Shown here: positions 1 through 8,809 of the stretch, in pieces
Layout of the letters: the number at the start of each line of letters is the position of its first letter
How positions within the stretch are numbered: the first letter of the stretch is position 1
Assembly (NCBI GenBank): GCA_030754035.1
Contig: JASMBC010000002.1
Coordinates: 15,441 to 79,440, forward strand
Reading direction: 5' to 3'
Length of the DNA stretch: 64,000 bases
DNA from: Arenicellales bacterium
Lineage (GTDB): Bacteria; Pseudomonadota; Gammaproteobacteria; Arenicellales; UBA868
Position numbers and translations under genes: made by a program
The notes under the pieces: generated by a model
The model's input: the letters and a program-made list of their open reading frames with translations, nothing else
Database searches by the model: none
Told to the model about the DNA's origin: nothing

Positions 1-1
1 C

Positions 2-895
2 GAAGTGTTCATGGTACGGGTAAGCTATGACCAGAAACCCTACCGCCGTGCCTTCATGGAAACCTTCGGCGCCACCTGCCATGCCAGCCCAAGTAACCTG
101 ACCGAGTCGGGCAAGAAGATCCTGGCCGAGAGCCCCGACAGCAGCGGCAGCCTGGGCATCGCCATCAGCGAGGCTGTAGAACTGGCCGCCCAGCGTGATG
201 ACACCAAGTATGCCCTGGGCAGTGTGCTCAACCACGTATTGCTGCACCAGACCGTGGTTGGACAAGAAGCCATGCGCCAGATGGAACTGGCCGATGACTA
301 CCCGGACGTCGTGGTCGGCTGTACCGGCGGTGGCAGCAACTTTGCCGGCCTGAGTTTCCCCTTCATCGGCGCCAAACTGCGCGGCGAGCAGGATGTACGG
401 ATCGTCGCGGTAGAACCGGCCAACTGCCCCTCGCTGACCAAGGGCAAGTACGCCTATGACTTCGGTGACACCGGCAACCTCACCCCACTGGTGAAAATGC
501 ACACCCTCGGTTCCTCCTTCGTACCACCGGCCTCACACGCCGGTGGCTTGCGTTACCACGGCATGGCACCGCTGGTCAGCCAGCTGGTGGATCTGGGTGA
601 AGTCACACCGACATCCTACTCCCAGACCGAGTGCTTCGACGCCGGGGTAACCTTTGCCCAGGCCGAGGGCATCGTGCCTGCGCCAGAGGCCAACCACGCG
701 GTCAAGGGTGCCATCAGCGAGGCCATGCGCTGTAAGGAAGAAGGCGAATCACGCGCCATATTGTTTAACCTGTGTGGCCACGGTTACTTCGATATGCAGG
801 CCTATACCGACTACAACGCCGGCCAGCTGCAGGACTACGCTTATGACGAAGGTGAAGCGGCCATGGCGTTGGCGGGATTGCCGTCGGTGGCTTGA
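2..895 (+). CDS. trpB: TrpB2-type tryptophan synthase beta chain (5' end outside window)
   Basis: PLP-dependent beta chain that joins indole and serine to make tryptophan. About 298 C-terminal residues are present; the family is usually near 450 residues, so roughly a third lies upstream. The GCTGGGSNF phosphate-binding loop, the EGIVPAPEANHA segment and the FNLCGHGYFD C-terminal motif are visible and are typical of the TrpB2 branch rather than the TrpAB partner form. No trpA is visible. The reading frame is open at the left edge and the first ATG in it (position 11) is internal. It ends 3 bases before the next gene's GTG. Its position beside an indoleacetate-type cluster may be chance or may reflect indole/tryptophan metabolism. 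Confidence 0.9.
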   Translation, partial: EVFMVRVSYDQKPYRRAFMETFGATCHASPSNLTESGKKILAESPDSSGSLGIAISEAVELAAQRDDTKYALGSVLNHVLLHQTVVGQEAMRQMELADDYPDVVVGCTGGGSNFAGLSFPFIGAKLRGEQDVRIVAVEPANCPSLTKGKYAYDFGDTGNLTPLVKMHTLGSSFVPPASHAGGLRYHGMAPLVSQLVDLGEVTPTSYSQTECFDAGVTFAQAEGIVPAPEANHAVKGAISEAMRCKEEGESRAILFNLCGHGYFDMQAYTDYNAGQLQDYAYDEGEAAMALAGLPSVA

Positions 896-898
896 TCG

Positions 899-1381
899 GT
901 GGGCAACGAAGACGTGCGGGATCATCTGATAGGAAAGCGCTACCAGCCGTTCGTTGCGGAGGTTGATAAATGGCGGGTACGGTTCTTTGCCCGTACTATT
1001 GGGGAAACCAACCCAGCCTGTTTTGATGAGGCTGTTGCACTTAAAGCAGGGTACCGGTCGCTGCTTGCGCCGCTCACCCTGCCTTTCTCCTTGGCAATGG
1101 ATTTCGATCAGTCGCTACTGGTGCTCGAGGATCTGGGTGCTGATCTGAAGCGGGCAGTTCACGGGGAGCAGGGGTTTGTACGCTTCGCTGAAGTCTTTGC
1201 TGGCGACATTATTACCGGCGAGCAGCAGATCTCCGACATCTTCGAGAAAAAAGGCGGGGCGCTGCTGTTTGTTGTTACCTCTACGCGATTGGAAAATCAG
1301 TTTGGAGAGCACATCGGCGACATGCACACCACGATCATCGTTCGCCAGCAGCAAACTTCTTCGGATTCAAAGGGTGCGTGA
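899..1381 (+). CDS. MaoC-like (FAS1-type) hydratase subunit, N-terminal hot-dog half
   Basis: A 160-residue protein of the MaoC_dehydrat_N type, one half of a two-gene hot-dog hydratase. The segment FFARTIGETNPACFDEAVA followed by LLAPLTLPFSLAMD matches the substrate-tunnel half of two-subunit enzymes of the HadAB/HTD2 kind; the catalytic Asp/His pair is carried by the next gene. The start is a GTG placed 3 bases after the trpB stop, and the stop overlaps the next ATG by one base (TGATG), so the two are translationally coupled. Inferred role: hydration of the 2-enoyl-CoA made by the acyl-CoA dehydrogenase downstream. Substrate is not shown by sequence. Confidence 0.75.
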   Translation: MGNEDVRDHLIGKRYQPFVAEVDKWRVRFFARTIGETNPACFDEAVALKAGYRSLLAPLTLPFSLAMDFDQSLLVLEDLGADLKRAVHGEQGFVRFAEVFAGDIITGEQQISDIFEKKGGALLFVVTSTRLENQFGEHIGDMHTTIIVRQQQTSSDSKGA

Positions 1382-1803
1382 TGGAACAACCAGAATATTC
1401 TAATCTCAGTGTTGGTGACAGTATTCCCTCTCTTACTGTCGGCCCGATCGATCGGGCCCAGCTCGCATTGTTTGCGGGAGCCTCAGGTGATCATAACCCT
1501 ATCCACCTGGATGATGCTGCTGCTCGTGAGGGCGGTCTGCCTGGCACTATTGTTCATGGTATGTTGAATATGGCGTTTCTTGGCAGGCTGCTTACCCAGT
1601 GGGTGCCACAGCAGCAGATCCAACGGTTCTCTAGCCGTTTCGTCGGGATGGCTTTCCCGGGTGATGAAGTCACCTGCAGCGCCACCGTCAAATCCTTGGA
1701 AATGCCGCCCGGCGAAAACCGGGTGGTTTTGGATTTGAGTGCTCAGGCCCAGTCTGGAGAGGTGCTGCTCAAGGGTTCGGCCACTATCGTCTTGTTTGAC
1801 TAG
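1381..1803 (+). CDS. MaoC family (R)-specific enoyl-CoA hydratase, catalytic half
   Basis: A 140-residue hot-dog hydratase. The hydratase-2 motif is clear: FAGASGDHNPIHLDDAAA contains the catalytic Asp and His (D..NPIH), followed by the IVHGMLNMAFLGRLL helix. ATG at 1381 overlaps the previous stop. In MaoC enzymes this motif adds water to give the (R)-3-hydroxyacyl-CoA. In the known indoleacetate cluster of Aromatoleum this step is assigned to a crotonase/3-hydroxyacyl-CoA dehydrogenase fusion instead, which I do not see here; the MaoC pair plus the SDR at 13770 look like a replacement. Role in this pathway is inferred. Confidence 0.8.
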   Translation: MEQPEYSNLSVGDSIPSLTVGPIDRAQLALFAGASGDHNPIHLDDAAAREGGLPGTIVHGMLNMAFLGRLLTQWVPQQQIQRFSSRFVGMAFPGDEVTCSATVKSLEMPPGENRVVLDLSAQAQSGEVLLKGSATIVLFD

Positions 1804-1857
1804 TAACCGATCCGTGAGCAAGTCGTTTACCGTAGCTATTTCTGAGGCCCAGGTCTG

Positions 1858-3972
1858 ATGACCTTGAAGGTCGGCATCGACGTGGGCGGCACGTTTACTG
1901 ATTTTTGGGTTACCGAAAAAGGGGAAGAGCCGGTTGTACATAAGGTGCTTTCCACGCCTGAGGATCCGTCGATTGCAGTGCTTCGCGGTCTCAGTGAGAT
2001 TGCGGGGTTGGCGGGCTCCTCCCGGCCTCTGCGGACATTTGCAGGCAGTATCGAAACCATAGTGCACGGCACTACGGTAACGACTAACGCTACCTTGACA
2101 CGGGCCGGCGCTTGCTCCGGCTTGATTACCACGGCCGGGGTACGTGATGCGCTGGAGATGCGTCGTGGTATTCGGGAAGAGCAGTACAACAATCGATATA
2201 CCAACGTGGTACCTCTGGTGCCACGGTACTGCAGGATCGGAGTCGGTGGTCGACTCGACCGGGAGGGCCGTGAGATTGAGCCTTTGTCGCTGGATGAAGT
2301 CCAGGCCGCAGTTGATCTTTTTAAGGCCGAGGGCGTAGAAGCCGTTTCGATCTGCTTCATGAATGCCTTCGCCAATGCTCACCATGAGCAGCAGGCTGCA
2401 GATCTGGTGCGCCAGGCATTACCAGATGCTTACCTGAGTGTGTCCAGCGAATTGCTGCCATCAATCCGTTTCTACGAACGTGTCAGCACCACTGTGCTCA
2501 ACTCCTACGTCGGACCGATCCTGGAGCGTTATCTTGACCGCTTGCAGGTGCGCCTCGCAGAAGCAGGTTTTGCCGGGTTGCTGTTGGTAATGCAGTCTAA
2601 TGGCGGCGTTATGGCGCCTGACATTGCTCGGGAGAAGCCAGCCTTAACGTTGTTATCGGGCCCAGCTGCGGGCCCGGGTGCTGGTCTACTGTATGCCGGG
2701 GCCCATGATTGGAAAAACTGTATCGTCATAGATATGGGTGGCACGAGCTTCGAGGCGGCTCTGGTACGGGAGGAGCCGGTCATGGTAAACGAGGGGGTCA
2801 TAGATCGTCACCGGATTGCGTTGCCGATGCTGGGCATCCACACCATCGGTGCAGGTGGTGGTTCCATCGGATGGATTGATCAAGGGGGCTTGCTGCGCAT
2901 GGGGCCACAGAGCGCCGGCGCTAATCCGGGCCCCGCTGCCTATGGCCATGGTGGCCGTCAGCCGACAACGACTGATGCGAACTTGGTGTTGGGCTATCTG
3001 GATCCGGAGTATTTCGCTGGCGGGCGGATGCCGCTTGACCTGCCGGCGGCGCGCGATGCTATTGCTGCAGGTGTTGCCGAACCATTGGGCTTGTCAGTGG
3101 TAGAGGCTGCGGCCGGTATGTACCGGGTGACCTGCAACAACATGGCCCAGGGAGTACGGGAGATCACCATCAAGCGCGGTTACGATCCGCGCGAGTTTCC
3201 GCTGGTAGTCGCGGGCGGGGCTGGGCCTATTCATTCCTGCCTGATAGCAGACGAACTGGATATCCCTTTGCAGATCGTGCCGCGTGAATCATCGATTCTA
3301 TGTGCTGTCGGCATGTTGATGGGTGACCTCAGGCACGACCTGGTGCGCACTTTCGTCGCTCGGCTGGACGATGTCGACTGGGCTGCGTTGCAGGGTCTGG
3401 TTGATGCCCTGTGCGAGGAGGGTACGGCGCTGCTGGAGGCGGAGCGCATCGCGCCAGATGCCCGTGAGTTTTTCCTCAAACTCGATTGCCGGTATCTCAA
3501 GCAATATCACGAAGTCTCTTTCCCGGTACCGCTTCAGGCGATCACCGATCGGGACCAGGCCGTAATCGCAAGCGCCTTTCACGCTGAGTATAACCGCCTG
3601 TACGGGTACTCACTGGAGCAGGAAGCCGCTGCGGTTGAGATCATCAACATTCGCCTACAGGCAGTTGGACGCGTTGAGAAACCGGAACTGAATGCCGAAA
3701 TCCGCCATGGCGCTGATGCGTCCCATGCGATCAAGGGTGAGCGGTCAGTTTATGTTTTTGAAGATGACGCATTTCGCCAGATGTCGGTCTACGATGGCGA
3801 TAAGTTGCAACATGGCAATCGCGTTGCTGGTCCGGCGATAATCGAGAAACAGACCACAGCAGTGTTTGTCAGCTCATCGTTTGACTGTATCTGCGACAGC
3901 CTCGGTTCGCTAGTGCTGTATAGCCGCCAGCGGGCTGATTTGGTGACAGAACTGCTCAGAGGAGACTCCTGA
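1858..3972 (+). CDS. Hydantoinase A-like (HyuA/acetophenone carboxylase family) subunit, probable 2-oxoindoleacetate lactamase
   Basis: A 704-residue ATP-binding subunit of the hydantoinase/oxoprolinase family. The N-terminal actin-like phosphate motif IDVGGTFTDFWV (residues 6-17) and the later IDMGGTSFEAALV and ASGC-terminal AGGAGPIHSC segments are the family nucleotide-binding signatures. These enzymes use ATP to open lactams or carboxylate ketones. With the next gene it matches the IaaCE pair that opens the 2-oxoindole ring in anaerobic indoleacetate degradation; which of the two letters applies I cannot say. A GAGG site lies 12 bases before the ATG. The alternative, another hydantoinase or a ketone carboxylase, is made less likely by the mutase and Mo hydroxylase alongside. 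Confidence 0.8.
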   Translation: MTLKVGIDVGGTFTDFWVTEKGEEPVVHKVLSTPEDPSIAVLRGLSEIAGLAGSSRPLRTFAGSIETIVHGTTVTTNATLTRAGACSGLITTAGVRDALEMRRGIREEQYNNRYTNVVPLVPRYCRIGVGGRLDREGREIEPLSLDEVQAAVDLFKAEGVEAVSICFMNAFANAHHEQQAADLVRQALPDAYLSVSSELLPSIRFYERVSTTVLNSYVGPILERYLDRLQVRLAEAGFAGLLLVMQSNGGVMAPDIAREKPALTLLSGPAAGPGAGLLYAGAHDWKNCIVIDMGGTSFEAALVREEPVMVNEGVIDRHRIALPMLGIHTIGAGGGSIGWIDQGGLLRMGPQSAGANPGPAAYGHGGRQPTTTDANLVLGYLDPEYFAGGRMPLDLPAARDAIAAGVAEPLGLSVVEAAAGMYRVTCNNMAQGVREITIKRGYDPREFPLVVAGGAGPIHSCLIADELDIPLQIVPRESSILCAVGMLMGDLRHDLVRTFVARLDDVDWAALQGLVDALCEEGTALLEAERIAPDAREFFLKLDCRYLKQYHEVSFPVPLQAITDRDQAVIASAFHAEYNRLYGYSLEQEAAAVEIINIRLQAVGRVEKPELNAEIRHGADASHAIKGERSVYVFEDDAFRQMSVYDGDKLQHGNRVAGPAIIEKQTTAVFVSSSFDCICDSLGSLVLYSRQRADLVTELLRGDS

Positions 3973-5681
3973 TGAAACAGGTCGATCCGGTACTTCTGGC
4001 GGTGTATGCCCGCATCTTCAAGTCGATCACCGATGAGATGAGCCTGTCGGTTCAGATGACCGCGCGCTCACCGATTTTGTGTGAAGCCAAGGATTTTGTC
4101 ACCGGGCTGTACGATGCCGAGGGCAACATGCTGGAGCAGACCGAGAACCTCCCGATTCTGGCGTTTTCCCTGGCGCCGGTCTGCAAGTACATCATTGAAT
4201 ATTTCGGTGATGACGTGCACGAAGGCGATGTCATTTTCCACAATGATGTTTTCTCGCTGGGCAACCAGAATAACGACGTCGCGGTATATAAGCCGATCTT
4301 TCACGATGGTGAATTGATTGGTTGGTCTGCGGTCAAGGGGCACCAGGCCGACATCGGTGGCGCAGTCCGAGGTGGTTATAACCCCAACGCGACCGAAGTC
4401 TGGCAGGAGGCACTGCGCATTCCGCCGGTAAAGGTCTACGAGAAGGGGCAACTGCGCAAGGACGTCTGGGGACTCATCTTCGCCAATATCCGGCTGGACA
4501 TAGTCCAGCACGACCTGCGCTCGCAGATGGGTGCCTGTACCGTTGGTGAGCGACGTCTACAGGCGCTGTTGTGCAAGTACGGTGTTGATAGTTTTTTCGT
4601 ACACAAGGCCGCTTTATTCGATGCCTCGCGAAAAATGGTTGAGAAAGAAATCGAGCAGATACCCAATGGCAATTACCACGGCACAGGGCGGGTGTATTTT
4701 GACGGTCACCATGAAGGCACCCAGTTCGACATCCGCGTCAGTATTACGGTCACGGAGCAGCGTATCACCTTCGACTACAGTGAGACCGACCCACAGACCG
4801 ACGGTTTCGTCAACGGAACCTTTACCTCCAGCGCCTCGGCGACGGTTCTCTCATTTTTGCAGATGATCAATCCTGACATACCCCACAACGAAGGTATGCT
4901 CCAACCGATAGACATCATTATTCCCGAGGGCACTATTCTCAATGCCAGCTACCCTAAGGCGACCACATTTGGTAATCATCTGTGCCCGCCAAATGCCGAT
5001 GCCATCATTCGGGCGCTGGCACCGGTAATCCCGGACAGGGTTACCGCTGGCTGGAACAACTTGCTATGTTCGTTAACGACCGGGCTGGATCCGGCCACCG
5101 GTGAGCCCTATGTGGATATTGGCTTCATGGGGCTCAAGGGAGGCTCTGGCGCCATGCACGGGACCGATGGATATGACCATATTGGCATGATTGATGCCTC
5201 GGGTGGCGTACTCGATCAGGATTACGAGATGTTCGAGCAGATGACGCCTCACCGCCTGATTCGTCATGAGTATCAGCCTGACTCGGCGGGCCCTGGTCAG
5301 TGGCGCGGCGGCCTGGGGGTGGTGACCGAGTTCGTGATTGGTTCCCACGACACGCAATTAGTTACCTTCGGTGACGGTGATTTTGAGCCTGCATTCGGCC
5401 TATTCGGTGGTGGCGACGGAACTCTCAATACTATTCGTCTGACTTACCCCGATGGCCGAGAGGTGATTCCCCGTAACAAGGACCTGATCAAGAACGTTCC
5501 GGCAGGCACACACTATTTCCAACTTGCCGGTGGAGGCGGGGGTTATGGTGACCCGGCCCGGCGTGACCGTGACCTGCTGACCGAAGAAATCCGCAATGGC
5601 ATCATCAGCGCGGCCCAGGCGCAGCAGGCCTACCACCTGGATTCCAGCCAAACTCAGTCAGGGGCAGGCGATGAACTTTGA
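3972..5681 (+). CDS. Hydantoinase B-like (HyuB) subunit, partner of the preceding HyuA
   Basis: A 569-residue hydantoinase B/oxoprolinase family protein. It opens with VDPVLLAVYARIFKSITDEM and contains FHNDVFSLGNQNNDVAVYKPIF, PNATEVWQEALRIPP and the C-terminal GGGGGYGDPARRD glycine-rich segment, all standard for the family. The ATG overlaps the HyuA stop by one base, so both subunits should be made together. Expected complex: HyuA/HyuB heteromer that hydrolyses a cyclic amide using ATP, here proposed for 2-oxoindole-3-acetate giving 2-aminophenylsuccinate. The ring-opening assignment rests on gene context, not on residues specific to that substrate. Confidence 0.8.
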   Translation: MKQVDPVLLAVYARIFKSITDEMSLSVQMTARSPILCEAKDFVTGLYDAEGNMLEQTENLPILAFSLAPVCKYIIEYFGDDVHEGDVIFHNDVFSLGNQNNDVAVYKPIFHDGELIGWSAVKGHQADIGGAVRGGYNPNATEVWQEALRIPPVKVYEKGQLRKDVWGLIFANIRLDIVQHDLRSQMGACTVGERRLQALLCKYGVDSFFVHKAALFDASRKMVEKEIEQIPNGNYHGTGRVYFDGHHEGTQFDIRVSITVTEQRITFDYSETDPQTDGFVNGTFTSSASATVLSFLQMINPDIPHNEGMLQPIDIIIPEGTILNASYPKATTFGNHLCPPNADAIIRALAPVIPDRVTAGWNNLLCSLTTGLDPATGEPYVDIGFMGLKGGSGAMHGTDGYDHIGMIDASGGVLDQDYEMFEQMTPHRLIRHEYQPDSAGPGQWRGGLGVVTEFVIGSHDTQLVTFGDGDFEPAFGLFGGGDGTLNTIRLTYPDGREVIPRNKDLIKNVPAGTHYFQLAGGGGGYGDPARRDRDLLTEEIRNGIISAAQAQQAYHLDSSQTQSGAGDEL

Positions 5682-6804
5682 GTTGACCTCGACCCAGGCA
5701 ACGGTGCAGCAGACCTTTGCCCGTTTTTCTGACAATGTCATTGCGCCGGCTGCCGCGGCGCTGGATGAAGCCGGAAATTTTCCGCGGGATATTTTTCGCC
5801 AACTTGCCGCGCTCGGGTTTTTCGGCATCCGCTACCCGCAAAGTGCTGGCGGATCGGGGATGGACTTGGTGTCGTTTTGCCTGGCACTGGAAGAGATTTC
5901 ACGCGGTTCTCTGGCTGTGGCTGGCTGTGCTGCCATGCAGTCGTTGATGGGCACCAATTTTCTGTTCCAGTTGGGTGATCAGGCCCTGCACCAGCGTTTG
6001 TTGTACCCAGCGCTGCAGGGGGAGAAGATCGGGGCGATCTGTATGACCGAGCCAGATGCGGGCAGCGACCTGGGCGGTATTCGCACCAGCGCCACGCGGG
6101 TGCCAGGCGGTTATCGCCTCAATGGTCAGAAGATGTGGGTCACTTCGGCACCGGTAGCGGATTTTTTCACCGTGTTCGCACGGGCCGGGGACGACGAGCG
6201 ACTGACTATATTTCTGGTGGAGCGGGATTTCGAGGGTCTGAGTGTGGGTCGGGCTATCGACAAGATGGGGGTAAGGGCCTTACCCACTTCCGAACTCGCA
6301 CTGAACGACTGCCTGGTACCGGACAGCCATCGTCTAAGCAAGGCAGAGGGCGATGGCGAAGAGCACCTGCGGCGAATACTGTCGGAAATTCGGATCATCA
6401 CAGGGGCCATGGCCCTAGGTGTGGGCCGCGCCGCGTTGGACGAAGCGCAGCGCTATGCCGGTGAGCGCTGCCAGTTTGGCAAGCCAATCAATCGTTTCCA
6501 GGCAGTGCAGTTGCGACTGGCCGAGATGGCGACAGAAATGGAGGCAGCACGGCACCTGGTCTATCACGCGGCCTGGCGCAAGGATGCCGGGCAGTCGGTG
6601 CGCCAGCACGCGGCCATGGCCAAGTTATTTGCGACCGAAGCGGCCACTCGAGTCTGCGATGATGCAGCCAGGGTTCTGGCTTCTTATGGGTTCGCCATGG
6701 AATACCCGGTGCAGCGTTATCTGCGGGATGTCCGCTTTACACTAATTGGTGGCGGCACCAGCGATATCCTTAAGTTGATTATTGCGAAGGAACTGTCAGG
6801 ATGA
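5671..6804 (+). CDS. iaaF: Acyl-CoA dehydrogenase, probable benzylmalonyl-CoA dehydrogenase type
   Basis: A 377-residue flavin acyl-CoA dehydrogenase. FAD-binding motifs CMTEPDAGSDLGGIRT (residues 124-139) and MWVTSA (155-160) are clear. The usual catalytic Glu of the IYEGTS motif is Gly here (IGGGTS, 359-364), but a Glu sits at residue 239 in helix G, the position used by isovaleryl- and long-chain acyl-CoA dehydrogenases, so an active enzyme is expected. I chose the ATG at 5671, which overlaps the HyuB stop by 11 bases; an upstream in-frame start would add an unrelated tail. Next to the B12 mutase it fits IaaF, which oxidises and decarboxylates (2-aminobenzyl)malonyl-CoA to the cinnamoyl-CoA. 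Its stop overlaps the mutase small-subunit ATG (ATGA). Confidence 0.8.
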   Translation: MNFELTSTQATVQQTFARFSDNVIAPAAAALDEAGNFPRDIFRQLAALGFFGIRYPQSAGGSGMDLVSFCLALEEISRGSLAVAGCAAMQSLMGTNFLFQLGDQALHQRLLYPALQGEKIGAICMTEPDAGSDLGGIRTSATRVPGGYRLNGQKMWVTSAPVADFFTVFARAGDDERLTIFLVERDFEGLSVGRAIDKMGVRALPTSELALNDCLVPDSHRLSKAEGDGEEHLRRILSEIRIITGAMALGVGRAALDEAQRYAGERCQFGKPINRFQAVQLRLAEMATEMEAARHLVYHAAWRKDAGQSVRQHAAMAKLFATEAATRVCDDAARVLASYGFAMEYPVQRYLRDVRFTLIGGGTSDILKLIIAKELSG

Positions 6805-7193
6805 GGAGCGCCATTAGAGTACTTATTGCCAAACCGGGTTTGGATGGGCACGACCAGGGTGCCAAGATCGTGGTGCGTGCCTTAATGGATGCAGGCTTTG
6901 ACGTAACTTACAGCGGCTTGCGCCAGACCCCCCAGCAGGTCGCCCAACTTGCTCACGAGACAGGCGCGGATGTCATCGGGCTATCGAGCATGGCAGGTTC
7001 ACATCTATCTTTCTGTCGCAAACTCAAACCGATCTTGGCCGAGTATGGTCTGCAGGAAAAACTCTGGATTGTTGGCGGCAGCATCCCGGCCCAGGATCAC
7101 ACACCGCTGAAGGAGACGGGTGTCGATGGCATCTTTCCTGCCGGCACCACCCTGCAGGAGATCGTAACGTTTATCACAGAGAGGGCAGGATGA
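6801..7193 (+). CDS. B12-binding small subunit of acyl-CoA mutase
   Basis: A 130-residue free-standing cobalamin-binding domain. The DxHxxG signature is present as LDGHDQGAK (residues 14-22), where the His coordinates cobalt, followed by the GLSSMAGSH and GGSIP loops of the Rossmann-like fold. It is the length of the C-terminal domain of methylmalonyl-CoA mutase. Both ends overlap their neighbours by 4 bases (ATGA), placing it between the dehydrogenase and the large mutase subunit. With the next gene it forms a two-subunit mutase of the kind used in indoleacetate breakdown (IaaGH) to convert arylsuccinyl-CoA to benzylmalonyl-CoA. Confidence 0.9.
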   Translation: MRSAIRVLIAKPGLDGHDQGAKIVVRALMDAGFDVTYSGLRQTPQQVAQLAHETGADVIGLSSMAGSHLSFCRKLKPILAEYGLQEKLWIVGGSIPAQDHTPLKETGVDGIFPAGTTLQEIVTFITERAG

Positions 7194-8800
7194 GCCGCGA
7201 AAAGCCGCCGGTACCCAAACCGGTTTTCAACGAATCTGGTCTTGAAATCAAGCCGCTGTATACCCCCGCTGATGTTGAGGCCAGTGGCGGCAACGACAAA
7301 ATAGGACTACCGGGGCAATACCCATTCACTCGCGGGATCCATCCTTTGATGTACCGTCAACGGCCCTGGACTATGCGTCAGTACGCTGGTTTTGGCAGCC
7401 CCCACGAAACCAATAAGCGTTTTAAATATCTTATTGCTAACGGTCAGACGGGTCTCAACGTGGCGTTTGACCTACCGACCCAGATCGGACTTGACTCGAG
7501 TGACCCGGTGGCGGCCGGGGAAGTGGGCCGCGTCGGTATGGCAGTGGACACGCTACGGGATCTCGAAATCGCTTTCGAAGGGATTGATCTTGAGCAGGTT
7601 ACGGTTTCGCTGACCGTCAACGGTTCCGCGGCGACTCTGATTGCCATGTATCTGGAACTGGCCCGCAAGCGGGGTTACGACATACGCAGCCTGCGGGGCA
7701 CGGCTCAAAACGACATTCTCAAGGAATTCATCGGCCGGGGGACCTGGGTCTACCCGGTACAACCTTCAATTCGACTGGTAGCTGATACCATTGAGTTCTG
7801 CGCCCACGAGGCACCTAAGTACAGCCCGGTCAGCGTTTGCGGGTACCACATCCGCGAGTCGGGCGCGGACCCTGTACAGGAAATGGCGTACGCCTTTTGC
7901 ATTGCCAAGGTGTATGCCGATGAGGTTATCGCTCGGGGCCTATCAGTTGACGAGTTTGCCGGCCGCCTGTCGTACAATTTTAATATCTTCGGCAATATTT
8001 TTGAGCAGGTCTGTAAGTTCAGAGCCGGCCGCAGCCTGTGGGCCGAGATCATGCGGGAGCAGTACGACGCACAAAAATCCACTTCTATGTGGCTGCGCAT
8101 GATTGCCGGTGGCGGCGGTAGCGGCCTGACCAAGGAGCAACCGGAACTGAATATCGTGCGAGGCGCCTACTATGCGCTTATTGGAGCGTTGTCAGGGGCG
8201 CAAACCATGGCACTGTGCTCTTATGATGAGGCCTACACGATTCCTACCGAGTACTCCGCCCGTATCTCTTTGCGCACAATGCAGTTGCTGACAGCGGAAA
8301 TGGGTTTGTGTGACACCGTAGATCCACTGGCGGGTTCGTATTATGTGGAGACGCTGACCAGTCAGATGCGTGAACAGATGGAAAAAGTCATGCGCGAGAT
8401 CGACGCACAAGGCGGTATTGTCAAATTGATCTCAGAGGGAATTATCCAATCCCAGTTGTCCGCCCAGGCTTATGAAAGGCGTCGCCAGATCGAAAGCGGT
8501 GAGTTTGCCAAGGTCGGAACCAACTGCTTTCAGATTGACGAAGAAGAGCAGGAAGTGGCGCTACACCCCTACAGCGACGAGGATGCGCTGGCGCAGATTG
8601 CCGCCACTATGCAGGTTTGTGCCGAACGAGACAATAAGCAGGTTGCTGCAGCGCTGGCAGAAGTGAGTGCAGCTGCAGCGGGAGACATCAATGTGATGCC
8701 GGCGATTTCTAAAGCCGTCAGCAGCTATGCCACTGTGGGAGAGATTACAGCTAAGCTAAGCGATGTGTTCGGGTGCTACCAGGAGCCGATCCGGTTCTAG
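7190..8800 (+). CDS. Coenzyme B12-dependent acyl-CoA mutase, large (catalytic) subunit
   Basis: A 536-residue TIM-barrel subunit of the methylmalonyl-CoA mutase family. The RPWTMRQYAGFGSP segment carries the active-site Tyr, GYHIRESGAD carries the conserved His, and an Arg is kept in the segment EFIGRGTW, where methylmalonyl-CoA mutase holds the substrate carboxylate; isobutyryl-CoA mutases differ there. This supports a dicarboxylic acyl-CoA as substrate. It is only the N-terminal part of the classical enzyme because the cobalamin domain is the preceding gene. Context suggests a 2-aminophenylsuccinyl-CoA to 2-aminobenzylmalonyl-CoA rearrangement. Ethylmalonyl- or methylmalonyl-CoA mutase is the alternative but would not explain the neighbours. 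Confidence 0.85.
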   Translation: MSREKPPVPKPVFNESGLEIKPLYTPADVEASGGNDKIGLPGQYPFTRGIHPLMYRQRPWTMRQYAGFGSPHETNKRFKYLIANGQTGLNVAFDLPTQIGLDSSDPVAAGEVGRVGMAVDTLRDLEIAFEGIDLEQVTVSLTVNGSAATLIAMYLELARKRGYDIRSLRGTAQNDILKEFIGRGTWVYPVQPSIRLVADTIEFCAHEAPKYSPVSVCGYHIRESGADPVQEMAYAFCIAKVYADEVIARGLSVDEFAGRLSYNFNIFGNIFEQVCKFRAGRSLWAEIMREQYDAQKSTSMWLRMIAGGGGSGLTKEQPELNIVRGAYYALIGALSGAQTMALCSYDEAYTIPTEYSARISLRTMQLLTAEMGLCDTVDPLAGSYYVETLTSQMREQMEKVMREIDAQGGIVKLISEGIIQSQLSAQAYERRRQIESGEFAKVGTNCFQIDEEEQEVALHPYSDEDALAQIAATMQVCAERDNKQVAAALAEVSAAAAGDINVMPAISKAVSSYATVGEITAKLSDVFGCYQEPIRF

Positions 8801-8809
8801 GCATAAGAC

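Noticed and set aside
6745-6765. Acyl-CoA dehydrogenase apparently lacking its catalytic Glu (inactive enzyme)
   Set aside because: A Glu at residue 239 occupies the alternative position used by isovaleryl-CoA dehydrogenase, whose own late motif also lacks Glu, so inactivity is not implied.
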